Assembly (NCBI GenBank): GCA_002796995.1
Contig: PEKW01000006.1
Coordinates: forward strand, 496,627 to 560,626
Reading direction: 5' to 3'
DNA from: Rhizobium sp.
GTDB taxonomy: Bacteria > Pseudomonadota > Alphaproteobacteria > Rhizobiales > Rhizobiaceae
DNA length: 64,000 nt
The notes beneath the pieces were generated by a model, which was given only the letters and a program-made list of their open reading frames with translations, ran no database searches and was not told where the DNA came from. The stretch's first letter is position 1. The number at the start of each line of letters is the position of its first letter. The position numbers and the translations under genes were made by a program. Below, one piece after another: positions 35,222 through 44,696 of this stretch.

Positions 35222-35722
35222 ATGGACGGCGAGATGGCGAAAGAAATCGAGCGCAAGTTCCTGGTGATCAACGACAGCTGGCGCGACCGCGCCACGTCGG
35301 CGACAGCGATGCGCCAGGCCTATCTCTCGGTCAATTCCGATCGATCCATCCGCGTTCGCACCAGCAATGAAAAAACGGCGAAGCTTACCATCAAGTTCGG
35401 CAAGACCGCACTGGTGCGCGACGAGTTCGAATACGACATCCCGTTCGAAGAAGCGCTCGAGATGATCACCTTCGCCATCGGCAGCGTCATCGAAAAGGTC
35501 CGCTACACCGTCGATGTCGGCGGCTTTACCTGGGAGATCGACGTCTTCGAGGGCGCCTTCCAGGGCCTGGTCATCGCCGAGGTGGAAATGCGCTCGGAGC
35601 ACGACCGTCCGGAACTGCCGGCCTGGCTCGGCCGCGAGGTGACCGGTGATCGCCGCTATTCGAACCAGGCGCTCGCCACCGAACGGCTGAAGCCCGAGGT
35701 CGTGCATGCCGTATCGAATTAG
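35222..35722 (+). CDS. CYTH-domain phosphohydrolase
   Basis: A 166-residue CYTH-fold protein, the triphosphate tunnel metalloenzyme group. The signature E-x-E-x-K appears as [10 protein letters not shown] at the start, followed by [16 protein letters not shown] and KLTIKFG, and [18 protein letters not shown] with alternating acidic residues lining the tunnel. GGAGG eight bases before 35222 sets the start; an inner ATG at 35234 is possible. Family members cut triphosphate, thiamine triphosphate or polyphosphate. It overlaps the CHAD gene by 17 bases, the split form of a CYTH-CHAD protein. Confidence 0.9.
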   Translation: MDGEMAKEIERKFLVINDSWRDRATSATAMRQAYLSVNSDRSIRVRTSNEKTAKLTIKFGKTALVRDEFEYDIPFEEALEMITFAIGSVIEKVRYTVDVGGFTWEIDVFEGAFQGLVIAEVEMRSEHDRPELPAWLGREVTGDRRYSNQALATERLKPEVVHAVSN

Positions 35723-36617
35723 ACCGGGCCGCCCGTTCGGCGAGGAGGTCGCGGCCGTCGCGAGCGAACAGCTCAACCGGGCCATTGCCGCGCTCGAGGA
35801 ACAGCCCGAAGGCCTGCACGAAGCCATCCACGAAGCCCGCAAGAAGTTCAAGCGGGTCCGCTCGCTCTATCGCCTCGTGGCCCTCGACCAGAAAACGTTT
35901 CGAGCTGCAGAGAACGCCCGGCTGCGCGACACCGCCCGTACGCTTTCCGTCGTGCGCGACGCCGCGGCCCTGATCGAGACCGTCATCTACCTCGAAAACC
36001 ATGCGCTGAACGACGAGGAGAAGAGCGCCCTTTCCCATGCGCGCGCCGCCCTGACCGAGAGGCGCGACGCGCTGGCGCTGGCCGAGACCGACCTGTCGGA
36101 TAAGGTCGCTGCGGCGATCTCGGCCTGCCACGACGCGAGCGCCGCGCTGGAATCGGCATCCTTCCCCTCGAGCCCGCGCAAGGCCGCCAAAATGCTGGCA
36201 AAGGGCTGGCGCAAAGGTCTCGGCCGCGGGCGCGCCGCCCTCGACGACTGCCACCACAGTGTGCACGAGGAAGTCTTCCACGAACTGCGCAAGGCGGGCC
36301 AGGCCTACTGGATGAACCTCTCGCTCCTGCGCGGCATCTGGCCGTCGGCCATGCATGCCAAGCGCGCCGAGGCCAAGGCGCTGGTCGACACGCTGGGCCA
36401 TGAGCACGACCTCGCCCTGCTCGCCGACCTTCTCGACCGGGAGACCGGTCTGATCGGCGGCGGCGAGGAGTTCTCCCACCTGCTCGGCGCCATCATCCGC
36501 CAGCAACAGGAACTGCGCCGCAATGCCCTCGCCCTCGCCGAGCGGGTCTTTGCCGACACGCCGGAGCGCGAGGGCATGATCATCGAAGCCTTGTGGATCG
36601 CCGCGGCGACCGAATAA
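35706..36617 (+). CDS. CHAD-domain protein
   Basis: A 303-residue CHAD protein, all-helical with conserved His and basic residues that bind polyphosphate. Two repeats are visible: [20 protein letters not shown] near residue 40 and [20 protein letters not shown] near 190, each with the H-E-x-R-K pattern. It starts inside the CYTH stop region (17-base overlap), so the proteins are made together and likely act on the same phosphate polymer. CHAD proteins target polyphosphate granules. Confidence 0.92.
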   Translation: MPYRIRPGRPFGEEVAAVASEQLNRAIAALEEQPEGLHEAIHEARKKFKRVRSLYRLVALDQKTFRAAENARLRDTARTLSVVRDAAALIETVIYLENHALNDEEKSALSHARAALTERRDALALAETDLSDKVAAAISACHDASAALESASFPSSPRKAAKMLAKGWRKGLGRGRAALDDCHHSVHEEVFHELRKAGQAYWMNLSLLRGIWPSAMHAKRAEAKALVDTLGHEHDLALLADLLDRETGLIGGGEEFSHLLGAIIRQQQELRRNALALAERVFADTPEREGMIIEALWIAAATE

Positions 36618-36624
36618 GCGTCAC

Positions 36625-36645
36625 TGCTGACAGTTTTTGACAGCA
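36625..36645. promoter_or_regulatory. YafY-type operator upstream of the regulator gene
   Basis: TGCTGACA (36625-36632) and TGACAGCA (36638-36645) form an inverted repeat with a five-T spacer and one mismatch, 19 bases before the regulator start. The same motif recurs at 37363-37383, indicating one regulator acting on both. Confidence 0.75.
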
Positions 36646-36664
36646 TATCCTGTATCATTGTTCA

Positions 36665-37360
36665 ATGAGTCGCTCCGAACGCTTGCTCTCGCTCCTGCAG
36701 GTGCTGCGCCGCCATCGCCAGGCGGTGAGCGGAGCCGCGCTTGCGTCCGAGCTCGGCATTTCGCTGCGCACGCTCTATCGCGACATCGCGACCTTGCAGG
36801 CGCAGGGCGCCAATATCGAGGGCGAGGCTGGCGTCGGCTACGTGCTGCGCCCCGGCTACATGCTGCCACCGCTGATGTTTTCCCGCGAGGAGATCGAGGC
36901 GCTCGTCCTCGGCGCAAGACTTGTGGCCCAGAGGGCGGACCCGGAACTGGCGATCTCCGCGCGCGACGCGCTGGCCAAGATCACCGAAGTCCTGCCGGGC
37001 GATCTGCGCGAAGAACTCACGGCAAGCACACTGTTCGCCGGGCCTGGACTGCCTCTGCCGGAGGAACGCATCGATCTTGCCCGGCTGCGCGAATTCATCC
37101 GCTCCGAGCAGATGATGAAGATCGCCTATCGCGACGAGAAGGGCTCCGCCAGCGAGCGGCTGATCTGGCCCTTCGCCCTCACCTTCTTCGAAGGCGCCCG
37201 CGTGGTCGTCGCCTGGTGCACCTTGCGCGACGACTTCCGCAGCTTCCGGACCGATCGCATGGACCTCATGGAGGGGCCACTCGGCCGCTATCCGAAGCGC
37301 CGGATGCAGTTGCTCAAGGCCTGGCGGCAACAGCACGGCATTCCCGAACGCATGCTGTAG
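36665..37360 (+). CDS. YafY/DeoR-like HTH-WYL transcriptional regulator
   Basis: A 231-residue regulator with an N-terminal HTH_11 domain (SGAALASELGISLRTLYRDI near residues 22-41) and a C-terminal WYL-type effector domain. The sequence IRSEQMMKIAYRDEKGSASE followed by RLIWPFALTFFEG fits the WYL strand pattern, here with WPF. Operator palindromes occur both just before this gene and overlapping its 3' boundary before the VOC gene, so it probably represses itself and the VOC gene. Confidence 0.9.
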   Translation: MSRSERLLSLLQVLRRHRQAVSGAALASELGISLRTLYRDIATLQAQGANIEGEAGVGYVLRPGYMLPPLMFSREEIEALVLGARLVAQRADPELAISARDALAKITEVLPGDLREELTASTLFAGPGLPLPEERIDLARLREFIRSEQMMKIAYRDEKGSASERLIWPFALTFFEGARVVVAWCTLRDDFRSFRTDRMDLMEGPLGRYPKRRMQLLKAWRQQHGIPERML

Positions 37361-37362
37361 GA

Positions 37363-37383
37363 TGCTGCCATTTTTTGGCAGCA
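37363..37383. promoter_or_regulatory. YafY-type operator upstream of the VOC gene
   Basis: TGCTGCCA (37363-37370) and TGGCAGCA (37376-37383) are a perfect inverted repeat separated by five T. It lies two bases after the regulator stop and 40 bases before the VOC start. Confidence 0.75.
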
Positions 37384-37422
37384 TGTCGGCGTAGGAATGG
37401 GCTCTCAACACAGGAGAGACCC

Positions 37423-37788
37423 ATGACACCGAACCTCATCATCCTTTATGTTGCCGATCCGGACCGCAGCACCGCCTTCTACGAAAACCTGCTGGGTGCC
37501 GCGCCGGTCGAACGCTCGCCAGCCTTTGCCATGTTCGTCTTCCCCGGTGGAATCAAGCTCGGCCTCTGGTCCAGGACGGCCGTGGAGCCGGCCGTGACCG
37601 GTAGCAGCGGCGCCTTCGAGATCGACGTGCCCCTGGCAAATGCAGCCGAGGTCGACACGGTCTTCGCCCGCCTGTCCGCCGCCGGTCACACGGTCCTGCA
37701 GGAGCCGACCGACATGGAATTCGGCCGCACCTTCATGCTGGCCGATCCCGACCAGAACCGCATCCGTTTCTACAATCCGCCGGTGTGA
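37423..37788 (+). CDS. VOC (glyoxalase/bleomycin resistance) family protein
   Basis: A 121-residue protein with the paired beta-alpha-beta-beta-beta modules of the vicinal oxygen chelate fold. IILYVADPDRSTAFYENLLG at the start is the standard first module, DPDQNRIRFYNPPV the end. GGAGAG precedes the ATG. The metal His of glyoxalase I is not obvious, so it may be a binding protein rather than an enzyme. It sits directly under the YafY-type operator. Confidence 0.88.
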   Translation: MTPNLIILYVADPDRSTAFYENLLGAAPVERSPAFAMFVFPGGIKLGLWSRTAVEPAVTGSSGAFEIDVPLANAAEVDTVFARLSAAGHTVLQEPTDMEFGRTFMLADPDQNRIRFYNPPV

Positions 37789-37791
37789 CCG

Positions 37792-38265
37792 ATGGCCTGG
37801 ATCATCACTGCCTCCGCCGACCACGTCGCAAGAGGGGTTGAAGGCGGATTCGTCCAGGCTTGCCATGGGAAGGATGCGCCGCTCAGGCGCATCCGGACCG
37901 GCGAGACCGTGATTGCCTACTCCCCGGTGACGGTGTTCGGCGGCAAGGAACGCCTGCAGGCCTTCACCGCCATCGGAACGATCCAGGAGCGGGAACCCTA
38001 CCGGGTCCAGATGAGCGCCACCTTCCATGCCTCGCGCTCAGACGTCGACTGGCGGCCGAGCCGGCCTGCTTCCATTCATCCCCTGCTCGACCGGCTGGAC
38101 CTCACCCGGGGCAGGCACAATTGGGGCCAGGCCTTCCGCTTCGGCATCGTCAGGATTTCGGAGGCGGACGCTGGGATCATTGCTTCGGCGATGGCGGCAC
38201 CGCTTGTGGAGGGCGAGATTTGCCCGCCCAGGCAGGCTTCTTTGCTTGCCCTGCTCGGCATTTGA
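37792..38265 (+). CDS. EVE-domain protein (UPF0310)
   Basis: A 157-residue protein of the EVE/PUA-like group, which bind modified bases in RNA or [22 protein letters not shown] and [20 protein letters not shown] are family hallmarks, and [17 protein letters not shown] ends the fold. It follows the VOC gene by three bases and may be co-transcribed. No catalytic residue is expected. The downstream gene also acts on RNA (TrhO). Confidence 0.88.
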   Translation: MAWIITASADHVARGVEGGFVQACHGKDAPLRRIRTGETVIAYSPVTVFGGKERLQAFTAIGTIQEREPYRVQMSATFHASRSDVDWRPSRPASIHPLLDRLDLTRGRHNWGQAFRFGIVRISEADAGIIASAMAAPLVEGEICPPRQASLLALLGI

Positions 38266-38335
38266 CAAAATTCAAAGTGCGGCCCATCGCGCGAAAATCG
38301 TTGCACGGCAGGGGCCGAGGCAGTATTCCCCCGCC

Positions 38336-39280
38336 ATGACCGATGATTTCCAGACCCCTCGCCACGAAGAGGGCGGCGCCTTCTGCGTCGCCGCGCTCTA
38401 TCACTTCGCCCGCTTCCCGCGCTTCGAGAGCTTTCGCGCGGAGCTCGATGCCGTCGCCCGCGAGAACGGCATCAAGGGCACGCTTCTGCTGGCCGCCGAA
38501 GGCATCAACGGCACCATCGCCGGCACCGACGAGGGCATCGCCAATATCCTCGCCTTCATCCGCTCCCAGCCGGAATTTGCCGGCCTGGTGCACAAGGAAA
38601 GCCGTGCGGCGAAGATGCCCTTCCTGCGCATGAAGGTGCGGCTGAAGAAGGAAATCGTCACCATGGGCGTCGAGAACATCGACCCCAACAAGATCGTCGG
38701 CACCTATGTCGATCCGAAGGACTGGAACGCGCTGATCTCCGATCCGAAAACCATCGTCATCGACACCCGCAACGACTACGAAACGGCGATCGGCATCTTC
38801 AAGGGCGCCATCGATCCGAACATCAAGACCTTCCGCGAATTCCCCGACTGGATGCGCAACAATCCCGGCCTGCACAACAAGCCGAAGCTTGCCATGTACT
38901 GCACAGGCGGCATCCGCTGCGAGAAGTCGACGGCCTTCGCCAAGGAAATGGGCTTCGACGAAGTTTACCACCTCAAGGGTGGCATCCTCAAATATCTCGA
39001 GGAAGTGCCGGCGGAAGAAAGCCTATGGGACGGCGCATGCTTCGTCTTCGACGAGCGCGTGTCGATCACCCACGGCCTGAAGCAGGGCGAACACACGCTC
39101 TGCCACGCCTGCCGCTATCCGCTGACGGCGGAAGAGGTGAAGTCGCCGAAATTCGAGGAAGGCGTCTCCTGCCCGCACTGCTACGACAGCCGCACCGAGG
39201 CCGACCGCGACCGCTACCGCCAACGGCAGATGCAGATCGCGCTCGCGAAGAAGCGCGGCGAGAAGCACATCGGCAGCTGA
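38336..39280 (+). CDS. trhO: tRNA uridine-34 hydroxylase (rhodanese domain)
   Basis: A 314-residue protein of the TrhO/YceA family, which makes 5-hydroxyuridine at tRNA wobble position 34. The N-terminal domain has [18 protein letters not shown] near residue 50, the rhodanese domain has [18 protein letters not shown] near 145 and the active-site loop [17 protein letters not shown] near 185. The C-terminal part carries Cys pairs (CHACR, CPHC), a possible zinc site. The start at 38336 gives the usual family N-terminus. Confidence 0.93.
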   Translation: MTDDFQTPRHEEGGAFCVAALYHFARFPRFESFRAELDAVARENGIKGTLLLAAEGINGTIAGTDEGIANILAFIRSQPEFAGLVHKESRAAKMPFLRMKVRLKKEIVTMGVENIDPNKIVGTYVDPKDWNALISDPKTIVIDTRNDYETAIGIFKGAIDPNIKTFREFPDWMRNNPGLHNKPKLAMYCTGGIRCEKSTAFAKEMGFDEVYHLKGGILKYLEEVPAEESLWDGACFVFDERVSITHGLKQGEHTLCHACRYPLTAEEVKSPKFEEGVSCPHCYDSRTEADRDRYRQRQMQIALAKKRGEKHIGS

Positions 39281-39307
39281 CCGGGCCGCCGATGTGCGGC
39301 CCTCGCC

Positions 39308-40705
39308 TTACGACCCCGGCTCCCGATCGCGCATGAACAGCCCCCATGCCAGGCCGTGTTGCCTGGCTGTCTGCGCCAGCACCACGACAGCCAGAACCAG
39401 AAGCATCAGGTCCGCAATCGGGATGGCGAGCCAAATTCCCTGCTCGCCGAAGACCATCGCAAAGCCGATGATCAACGGGATCGTGAAGAGGTAGGGCTTC
39501 GACAATCCGAGGATCGCTGCCCGGCCGGCATCGCCGATTGCCTGGAAATAGCCGGTCAGCATGATCAGCGGGCCCGAGACGACATACATCGCGACCATCA
39601 CCGGCATGATCCGGGCGATCTCGCTCACCACCGCATCCTCGCTGACGAACAGCAGGCTGACCGGCCGGATTGCGCCGACCAGGAGGCATTCGACCGCAAG
39701 GCAATAGAGGAATGCCGCCATCAGTCCGAACCGCAGGCTGTCGTTCGAGCGCCGCCAGAGCCTCGCGCCGACATTATTGCCCACCATCGACTGCATCGCC
39801 TGGCTCATGCCCAGCAGCGGAAGATAGGCAAATGTCATGATCCGGGTGATGATGCCGTAGCCGGAAACGACCGCTTGGTACCGGTCGCCCGCCGAGACCT
39901 GCAACGCCGCAATGATCGTCGCCGATATCCCCGCAAGGCCGATGAAGCCGAGGCTCTGTGGCGCACCCAGAGAGACGATCCGGCGCCACGCCGTCGTCGG
40001 CCTGTGCCGCAACAGCGCGGAAAGCCGGACATCCGTACGACCGACCAGGCGAAAGACGACCAGCAGGCTTAGCGCAACCCCTTGCGCCAGCGCCGTGCCA
40101 GAGGCGGAGCCTACCACTCCCCAGCCCAGTCCGACGATAAGGAGATAGTTGAAACCGATATTGGCGAGCGATACCACAAGGCTCATCGCCGCCATCAGTC
40201 CGGCCCGGCCCTCGCTGCGCAACGCATCAGCCTGGACCGAGAGCAGAAACTGCAAGGGTGAAGAGAAGACGATGGTCGCGGCAAAGGCGTAGGCCATCTG
40301 GTGAAGCACAGGCGATCCGTTGGCGAGGCGCAGCGTGAGGCGATCGCCGAAGACGACAAAACCGACGATCAGCAGGGCACTGATCACCAGCGCGAGCATA
40401 TGCGCCCCGGCAAAAATACCTTGTGCCTCGTCGATCCGTCCTGCCCCGAGACTGCGCGCGAGCAGGCTGGACATACCTGCGGATACCAGCGTCGCAAGGG
40501 CGACGATCAGCATGTAGACCGGAAACACGACGGTGACGGCACCCACCGCCTCCGGGCCGACAAAGGCCCCAAGGAAGATCGCATCGACGACGGTCAGGAC
40601 GCCGTTCATGCTCATCACGAAGACGATCGGCAGCGCAGTCTTTACGAACAGGCCGGCAATGGACCCGCTGAGATAGGCGTTGTGGGTGGAGGTGCCAGAC
40701 GACAT
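39308..40705 (-). CDS. MATE-family multidrug exporter
   Basis: A 465-residue inner-membrane protein with twelve hydrophobic segments in two homologous halves, as in MATE antiporters that expel drugs or metabolites using sodium or proton gradients. MNGVLTVVDAIFLGAFVGPE near residue 35 is the first repeat's D-x-x-F/F-L-G motif, and QAMQSMVGNNVGARLWRRSN near 310 the second half's Q-x-x-x-G-x-N-x-G-A. GAGGAG stands before 40705. It is monocistronic and convergent with trhO. Confidence 0.9.
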   Translation of the reverse strand: MSSGTSTHNAYLSGSIAGLFVKTALPIVFVMSMNGVLTVVDAIFLGAFVGPEAVGAVTVVFPVYMLIVALATLVSAGMSSLLARSLGAGRIDEAQGIFAGAHMLALVISALLIVGFVVFGDRLTLRLANGSPVLHQMAYAFAATIVFSSPLQFLLSVQADALRSEGRAGLMAAMSLVVSLANIGFNYLLIVGLGWGVVGSASGTALAQGVALSLLVVFRLVGRTDVRLSALLRHRPTTAWRRIVSLGAPQSLGFIGLAGISATIIAALQVSAGDRYQAVVSGYGIITRIMTFAYLPLLGMSQAMQSMVGNNVGARLWRRSNDSLRFGLMAAFLYCLAVECLLVGAIRPVSLLFVSEDAVVSEIARIMPVMVAMYVVSGPLIMLTGYFQAIGDAGRAAILGLSKPYLFTIPLIIGFAMVFGEQGIWLAIPIADLMLLVLAVVVLAQTARQHGLAWGLFMRDREPGS

Positions 40706-40889
40706 CCCACGCTCCTCAAAAAGGCATTTCGCTCTGAAGGAGGGGGCTCGCGTTGCCCACGGCGCGAAATGCACAGAGGGTGAGAAATCGTCAAGGTCAG
40801 ACCTTCACCGAGACACATGTCCGCGAGCGGCAGGCGGCTGAAACCTGAAGGCTGCGTAACGTCGAATACCGAATACGTCAATGCGAATC

Positions 40890-40931
40890 GAAAAAGATCG
40901 GGCGGGCGATGGTTCTCTCCATCGCCCGCCC
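40890..40931 (-). terminator. Strong terminator after metQ
   Basis: A perfect 13-bp G/C-rich stem pairs 40900-40912 with 40919-40931 over a six-base loop. On the minus strand it leads to GATCTTTTTCG. It lies 27 bases after the metQ stop. Confidence 0.85.
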
Positions 40932-40957
40932 GTTATGATTCCGGGATTGTTGCCCGC

Positions 40958-41737
40958 TTACCAGCCGGCGACAACGGCGCCCTTGAACTCTTCGGCGACG
41001 AAGGCCTTGATCTCGTCGTTGTGGTAGGACTCGAGCAGGGTCTTCAGCCAGGCGGCGTCCTTGTCGGCGGCACGAACGGCGATGACGTTGACGTAGGGAG
41101 CCTTCTCGCCTTCGATGGCGATCGAATCCGTCTTCGGGTTGAGGCCGGCTTCGATGGCGTAGTTGGTGTTGATCACCGAGGCGTCGACATCGTCGAGCGA
41201 ACGCGGCAGCTGGGCGGCGTCGAGTTCGACGAATTCGATGTTCTTCGGATTTTCAACGACGTCCGCCGGGCCGATCTTCAGGCCCTTGGCTGCATCGACC
41301 TTGATCAGGCCCTTGTCGGCCAGCACCAGCAGCGCGCGGCCGCCATTGGTCGGGTCGTTCGGGATCGACACCTTGGCACCGTCCGTCAATTCGTCGAGGC
41401 TCTTCACCTTCTTGGAATAGACGCCCATCGGGAAGTTGACGGTCGGGCCGACGCTGATGATTTCATAGCCGCGGTCGGCGACCTGGTTGTCGAGATAGGG
41501 TTGGTGCTGGAAGGAATTGGCGTTGAGGTCGCCGTCGGCGAGCGCCTGGTTCGGCACGACATAGTCCGAGAATTCGAGGATCTCGATGTCGAGGCCCTTC
41601 TTGGCGGCGACTTCCTTCACCTTTTCCATGATCTGCGCATGCGGGCCGGGGGTCACGCCGATCTTGATGCTTTCGGCCAGAGCCGCGCTTGCGGAAAAGA
41701 GAGCGGCGAGAGAGGCCGCGAGGATCAGTTTCTTCAT
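40958..41737 (-). CDS. metQ: Methionine ABC transporter substrate-binding protein
   Basis: A 259-residue NlpA/MetQ binding protein for methionine. The signal peptide (LILAASLAALFSASAALA) lacks a lipobox, so it should be free in the periplasm rather than lipid-anchored. KIGVTPGPHAQIMEKVKEVA, SFQHQPYLDNQ and ASVINTNYAIEAGLNP are family motifs around the ligand. AGGAG before 41737 sets the start. It is the last gene of metNIQ, 37 bases after metI. Confidence 0.93.
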   Translation of the reverse strand: MKKLILAASLAALFSASAALAESIKIGVTPGPHAQIMEKVKEVAAKKGLDIEILEFSDYVVPNQALADGDLNANSFQHQPYLDNQVADRGYEIISVGPTVNFPMGVYSKKVKSLDELTDGAKVSIPNDPTNGGRALLVLADKGLIKVDAAKGLKIGPADVVENPKNIEFVELDAAQLPRSLDDVDASVINTNYAIEAGLNPKTDSIAIEGEKAPYVNVIAVRAADKDAAWLKTLLESYHNDEIKAFVAEEFKGAVVAGW

Positions 41738-41774
41738 GGAAATCACTCCTTGGGTTTTCTGAAGAGGGGGGAAT

Positions 41775-42443
41775 TCAGTTCTTGCGGCTGCGCTTGTCGA
41801 AGCGCCGCGCCAGATGGTCGCCAGCGCTTTGCACCGCCTGCACCAGGACGATCAGCACCACGACCACGGCCAGCATGACGTCCGGCATGAAGCGCTGGTA
41901 GCCGTAGCGGATGCCGAGATCGCCGAGCCCGCCGCCGCCGACCGCACCGACCATGGCCGAGAAGCCGATCAGGCTGACGAGCGTCAGGGTGAGCGCCAGC
42001 ACGATGCCCGGCCGGGCTTCTGCGAGAAGCACCTTGCTGACGATCTGCAACGGCGTCGCGCCCATGGCGCGGGCGGCCTCGATCAGTCCCTTGTCCACTT
42101 CGCGGATCGCCGCCTCGATCAGGCGCGCGACGAAGGGAATGGTGGCGACCGTCAGCGGCACGATCGCCGCAATGGTGCCGATCGAGGTGCCGGTGACGAA
42201 GCGGGTGAAGGGGATGATCGCCACCACCAGGATGATGAAGGGCGTCGAGCGCGCCGCATTGACCACCAGGCCGACGATCCGGTTGATCGTCGGGGCGGCG
42301 AAGAGCTCGCCCTTGCCGCTGGTGGCGAGGAAGACCCCGATCGGCAGCCCGACCAGAGTGCCGATCACGCCGGCCACGGCGACCATCTGCAGCGTCTGCC
42401 ACAGGGCCTTCGCCAGCAGGTTGAAGAGCATATCAAACGCCAT
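41775..42443 (-). CDS. metI: Methionine ABC transporter permease
   Basis: A 222-residue permease with five hydrophobic segments. [20 protein letters not shown] near residue 60 and the cytoplasmic coupling loop [20 protein letters not shown] near 122 (the E-A-A...G motif that touches the ATPase) are diagnostic of MetI. Its start overlaps the end of metN by 11 bases. Confidence 0.93.
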   Translation of the reverse strand: MAFDMLFNLLAKALWQTLQMVAVAGVIGTLVGLPIGVFLATSGKGELFAAPTINRIVGLVVNAARSTPFIILVVAIIPFTRFVTGTSIGTIAAIVPLTVATIPFVARLIEAAIREVDKGLIEAARAMGATPLQIVSKVLLAEARPGIVLALTLTLVSLIGFSAMVGAVGGGGLGDLGIRYGYQRFMPDVMLAVVVVLIVLVQAVQSAGDHLARRFDKRSRKN

Positions 42444-43515
42444 AGCCGATCACCTCCGTGGTCAGTCCGGTTTCGGTGTAGAAGCGTTGCGCCCGCGCCA
42501 GCGTGGCCGGATCGGCGGGATAGGAAACCACCAGCGAGCCGAAGGGCTCGCCGGCAATGTCATCGATGGCGCCGGCCAGGATATTGACGTCGGCGCCGAG
42601 CTCGGCCACCAGCCGCGCGGTCAGCGGCTGGAACGCCGTCTCGCCGAAGAAGATCAGCCTCACGAGCGCCCGGTCGCCCGGCGACGGCTCGGCTTTCAGG
42701 TCGGAGCGGATCCACTCGGGCAGCTTCGTCCCGATCGAGGCCGAAAGCAGCGCCTGCGTCGTTTCGTGCTTCGGTGCGGTGAAGACGTCGAAGGTCCGGC
42801 CGTGCTCGACGATCAGGCCACGGTCGATCACGGCCACCTGCGAGGCAATGGTCTTCACCACTTCCATCTCGTGAGTGATCAAGAGCACGGTGAGGCCGAG
42901 ATCGCGGTTGATGGTCTTCAGCAATTCGAGGATCGACTGCGTCGTTTCCGGGTCGAGCGCCGAGGTCGCCTCGTCGGAGAGCAGCAGCTTCGGTTCGGTG
43001 GCAAGCGCCCGGGCAATGCCGACTCGCTGCTTCTGTCCGCCGGACAGCTCCGCCGGATAGCGGTCGGCCTTGTCCGAGAGCGCAACAAGCTCCATCAGAG
43101 GCCTGACGCGCTGGTCGATCGTCTTCCTGTCGAGACCGGCGATCTCCAGTGGCAGCGCGATATTGTCGTGAACGGTGCGCGAAGAAAGCAGGTTGAAATG
43201 CTGGAAGATCATGCCGACTTCGCGGCGCAGCGCGCGAAGGGCTGCATCGTCAAGCGCGCCGACATCGACGCCATCGACCAGCACCTTGCCGGACGAGGGA
43301 ATTTCAAGGCCATTGACCAGTCGGATCAGCGTCGACTTACCGGCGCCGGAGCGGCCGATGATGCCGGTGATGGAACCCCGCGGGACGATGTAGTCGACGC
43401 CCGCCAGCGCCGTGAAGGCCGGCTGGCCCTTCGCGCCGCCGAAATGCTTGGTCACGCCCTCAAAGGCGACCATGGGATTTTCGACATTCGGTGAATTGTC
43501 GGCAGCCGCGCTCAT
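42433..43515 (-). CDS. metN: Methionine ABC transporter ATP-binding protein
   Basis: A 360-residue ATPase driving methionine import. Walker A is GRSGAGKST, the signature [15 protein letters not shown], and Walker [17 protein letters not shown]. The last 90 residues form the NIL regulatory domain, where methionine binds to shut down transport. GGAGG before the start fixes it. It heads the metNIQ operon; the leader shows a small hairpin (43582-43599) but no SAM riboswitch I could recognise. Confidence 0.94.
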   Translation of the reverse strand: MSAAADNSPNVENPMVAFEGVTKHFGGAKGQPAFTALAGVDYIVPRGSITGIIGRSGAGKSTLIRLVNGLEIPSSGKVLVDGVDVGALDDAALRALRREVGMIFQHFNLLSSRTVHDNIALPLEIAGLDRKTIDQRVRPLMELVALSDKADRYPAELSGGQKQRVGIARALATEPKLLLSDEATSALDPETTQSILELLKTINRDLGLTVLLITHEMEVVKTIASQVAVIDRGLIVEHGRTFDVFTAPKHETTQALLSASIGTKLPEWIRSDLKAEPSPGDRALVRLIFFGETAFQPLTARLVAELGADVNILAGAIDDIAGEPFGSLVVSYPADPATLARAQRFYTETGLTTEVIGYGV

Positions 43516-43896
43516 CGGGAGCCTCCTGTCGAGGCGTCGCGCGGATTCGGTCGGTGGGTCATGCTAGTCTCTTCGGTGATCGCCGCTCAAAAAAGCGGCC
43601 AAGATGGCTGGATGTCGGATGGTCTATCGCGACATACACATTCGGACGGTTCGGCGCCGATCTAGCATCTTTGGTTTCACCTTTTCAAACCCGCGAAGCG
43701 CAGGTCAGCCATGCGTCGCGGAAAACTGATCCGCTTATGCCACTGGTCCTTGCCGCCGAACAGAGATGTTTTTCCGCGAGATCATACTACAGGCGGAAAA
43801 TTCGTCCAAACGCCACCGACCGCGGCGACCGTCCTGCGGGAGGCCCACGCATAGCCACGAGGCGTGCCGGGCGACGAGCCCGACACGCCGGATCGC
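43516..43896. other. Intergenic region upstream of metN
   Basis: These 381 bases hold the metN promoter and the 3' side of the nitroreductase gene. The only clear structure is GCCGCT (43582-43587) pairing with AGCGGC (43594-43599). I looked for SAM-II features (a GATAAA-containing pseudoknot core) and found none. No protein-like frame. Confidence 0.4.
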
Positions 43897-44529
43897 TTAC
43901 TTCACTTCGGTGATGAAGCTTTCCTTGGGGCGCCGCACCTTCTTGAGGTTCACCAGCCAGTCGCCGTCCGCCTGGCGATAGCCGAGCGGCATGATCGTCA
44001 CCGAACGCAGGCCGCGTTCGCGAAGGCCCAGGATCTCGTCGAGCTTGGCGGCATCGAAGCCTTCCATCGGCGTCGCATCGACGCCCTCGAAGGCGGCGGC
44101 GGTCAGGCCGATGCCGAAGCCGATATAGGCCTGGCGCGCGGCATGTTCGAAATTCACCTGCGGATCGCGCTGCGGATAGGTATCGAGCAGCATCTTGCGA
44201 TAGTTTTCCCATCCCTCGTTCTTCAGGCCGCGCTCCTCGTTGACGAGGTCGAACATGTCGTTGATGCGCTCAGCGGTATAGTTGTCCCAGGCGGCGAAGA
44301 CGAGCAGGTGCGAGCCGTCGGTGACCTGCGCCTGGTTCCAGGCGATCTCGCGGATCTTCGCCTTGGTCTCCGGATTCTTCACCACGATCACTTCGTAGGG
44401 CTGCAGGCCGCTCGAGGTCGGTGCGAGCCGGATCGCTTCGAGGATGCGCTGGACCTTGTCTTCGGAGACCGGCTTGGAGGGGTCCATCTTCTTGGTGGCA
44501 TAGCGCCAGTTGAGTTTATCGAGGAGCAT
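43897..44529 (-). CDS. NAD(P)H-dependent nitroreductase family protein (NfsB-like)
   Basis: A 210-residue flavin enzyme of the nitroreductase fold. RYATKKMDPSKPVSEDKVQR at the start, RLAPTSSGLQPYEVIVVKNP near residue 34, and a C-terminal strand ending in RRPKESFITEVK match oxygen-insensitive NfsB/dihydropteridine reductase-like members that bind FMN. Start at 44529 is where the family begins. It is divergent from an HxlR regulator whose binding sites probably lie in the shared gap. Confidence 0.88.
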   Translation of the reverse strand: MLLDKLNWRYATKKMDPSKPVSEDKVQRILEAIRLAPTSSGLQPYEVIVVKNPETKAKIREIAWNQAQVTDGSHLLVFAAWDNYTAERINDMFDLVNEERGLKNEGWENYRKMLLDTYPQRDPQVNFEHAARQAYIGFGIGLTAAAFEGVDATPMEGFDAAKLDEILGLRERGLRSVTIMPLGYRQADGDWLVNLKKVRRPKESFITEVK

Positions 44530-44618
44530 GGGAGGGTTCCTATCCTGGTTGGCCGCACGCGCCTCTTCGAGCCTTGGGAGGCCAGGCCGGACGGAGGCAG
44601 CGAGCACGGTATTGATTA

Positions 44619-44678
44619 GTAACCAGGTCTAAATAGGGAACTTGAAATCTTGGGCAAGAAGGCACATTTTTGTAACCA
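44619..44678. promoter_or_regulatory. Paired GTAACCA repeats between nitroreductase and HxlR genes
   Basis: GTAACCA occurs at 44619-44625 and again at 44672-44678, in the same orientation and 53 bases apart (about five helical turns), within the divergent promoter gap. They are candidate HxlR half-sites. Confidence 0.35.
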
Positions 44679-44696
44679 ACCAAACGGAGAGGCGGG

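Noticed and set aside
34442..35851. A 469-codon frame that would extend KDPG aldolase by about 250 residues
   Set aside because: The extension is antisense to the CYTH gene and has no aldolase or other similarity; normal length starts at 35089.
43561..43668. ATGCTAG at 43561 and CTAGCAT at 43662 as a long-range inverted repeat
   Set aside because: Seven bases with about 95 bases between them is expected by chance in a window of this size.
43516..43700. Possible SAM-II riboswitch before metN
   Set aside because: Neither the GATAAA core nor the expected pseudoknot arms are present; only a small hairpin was found.
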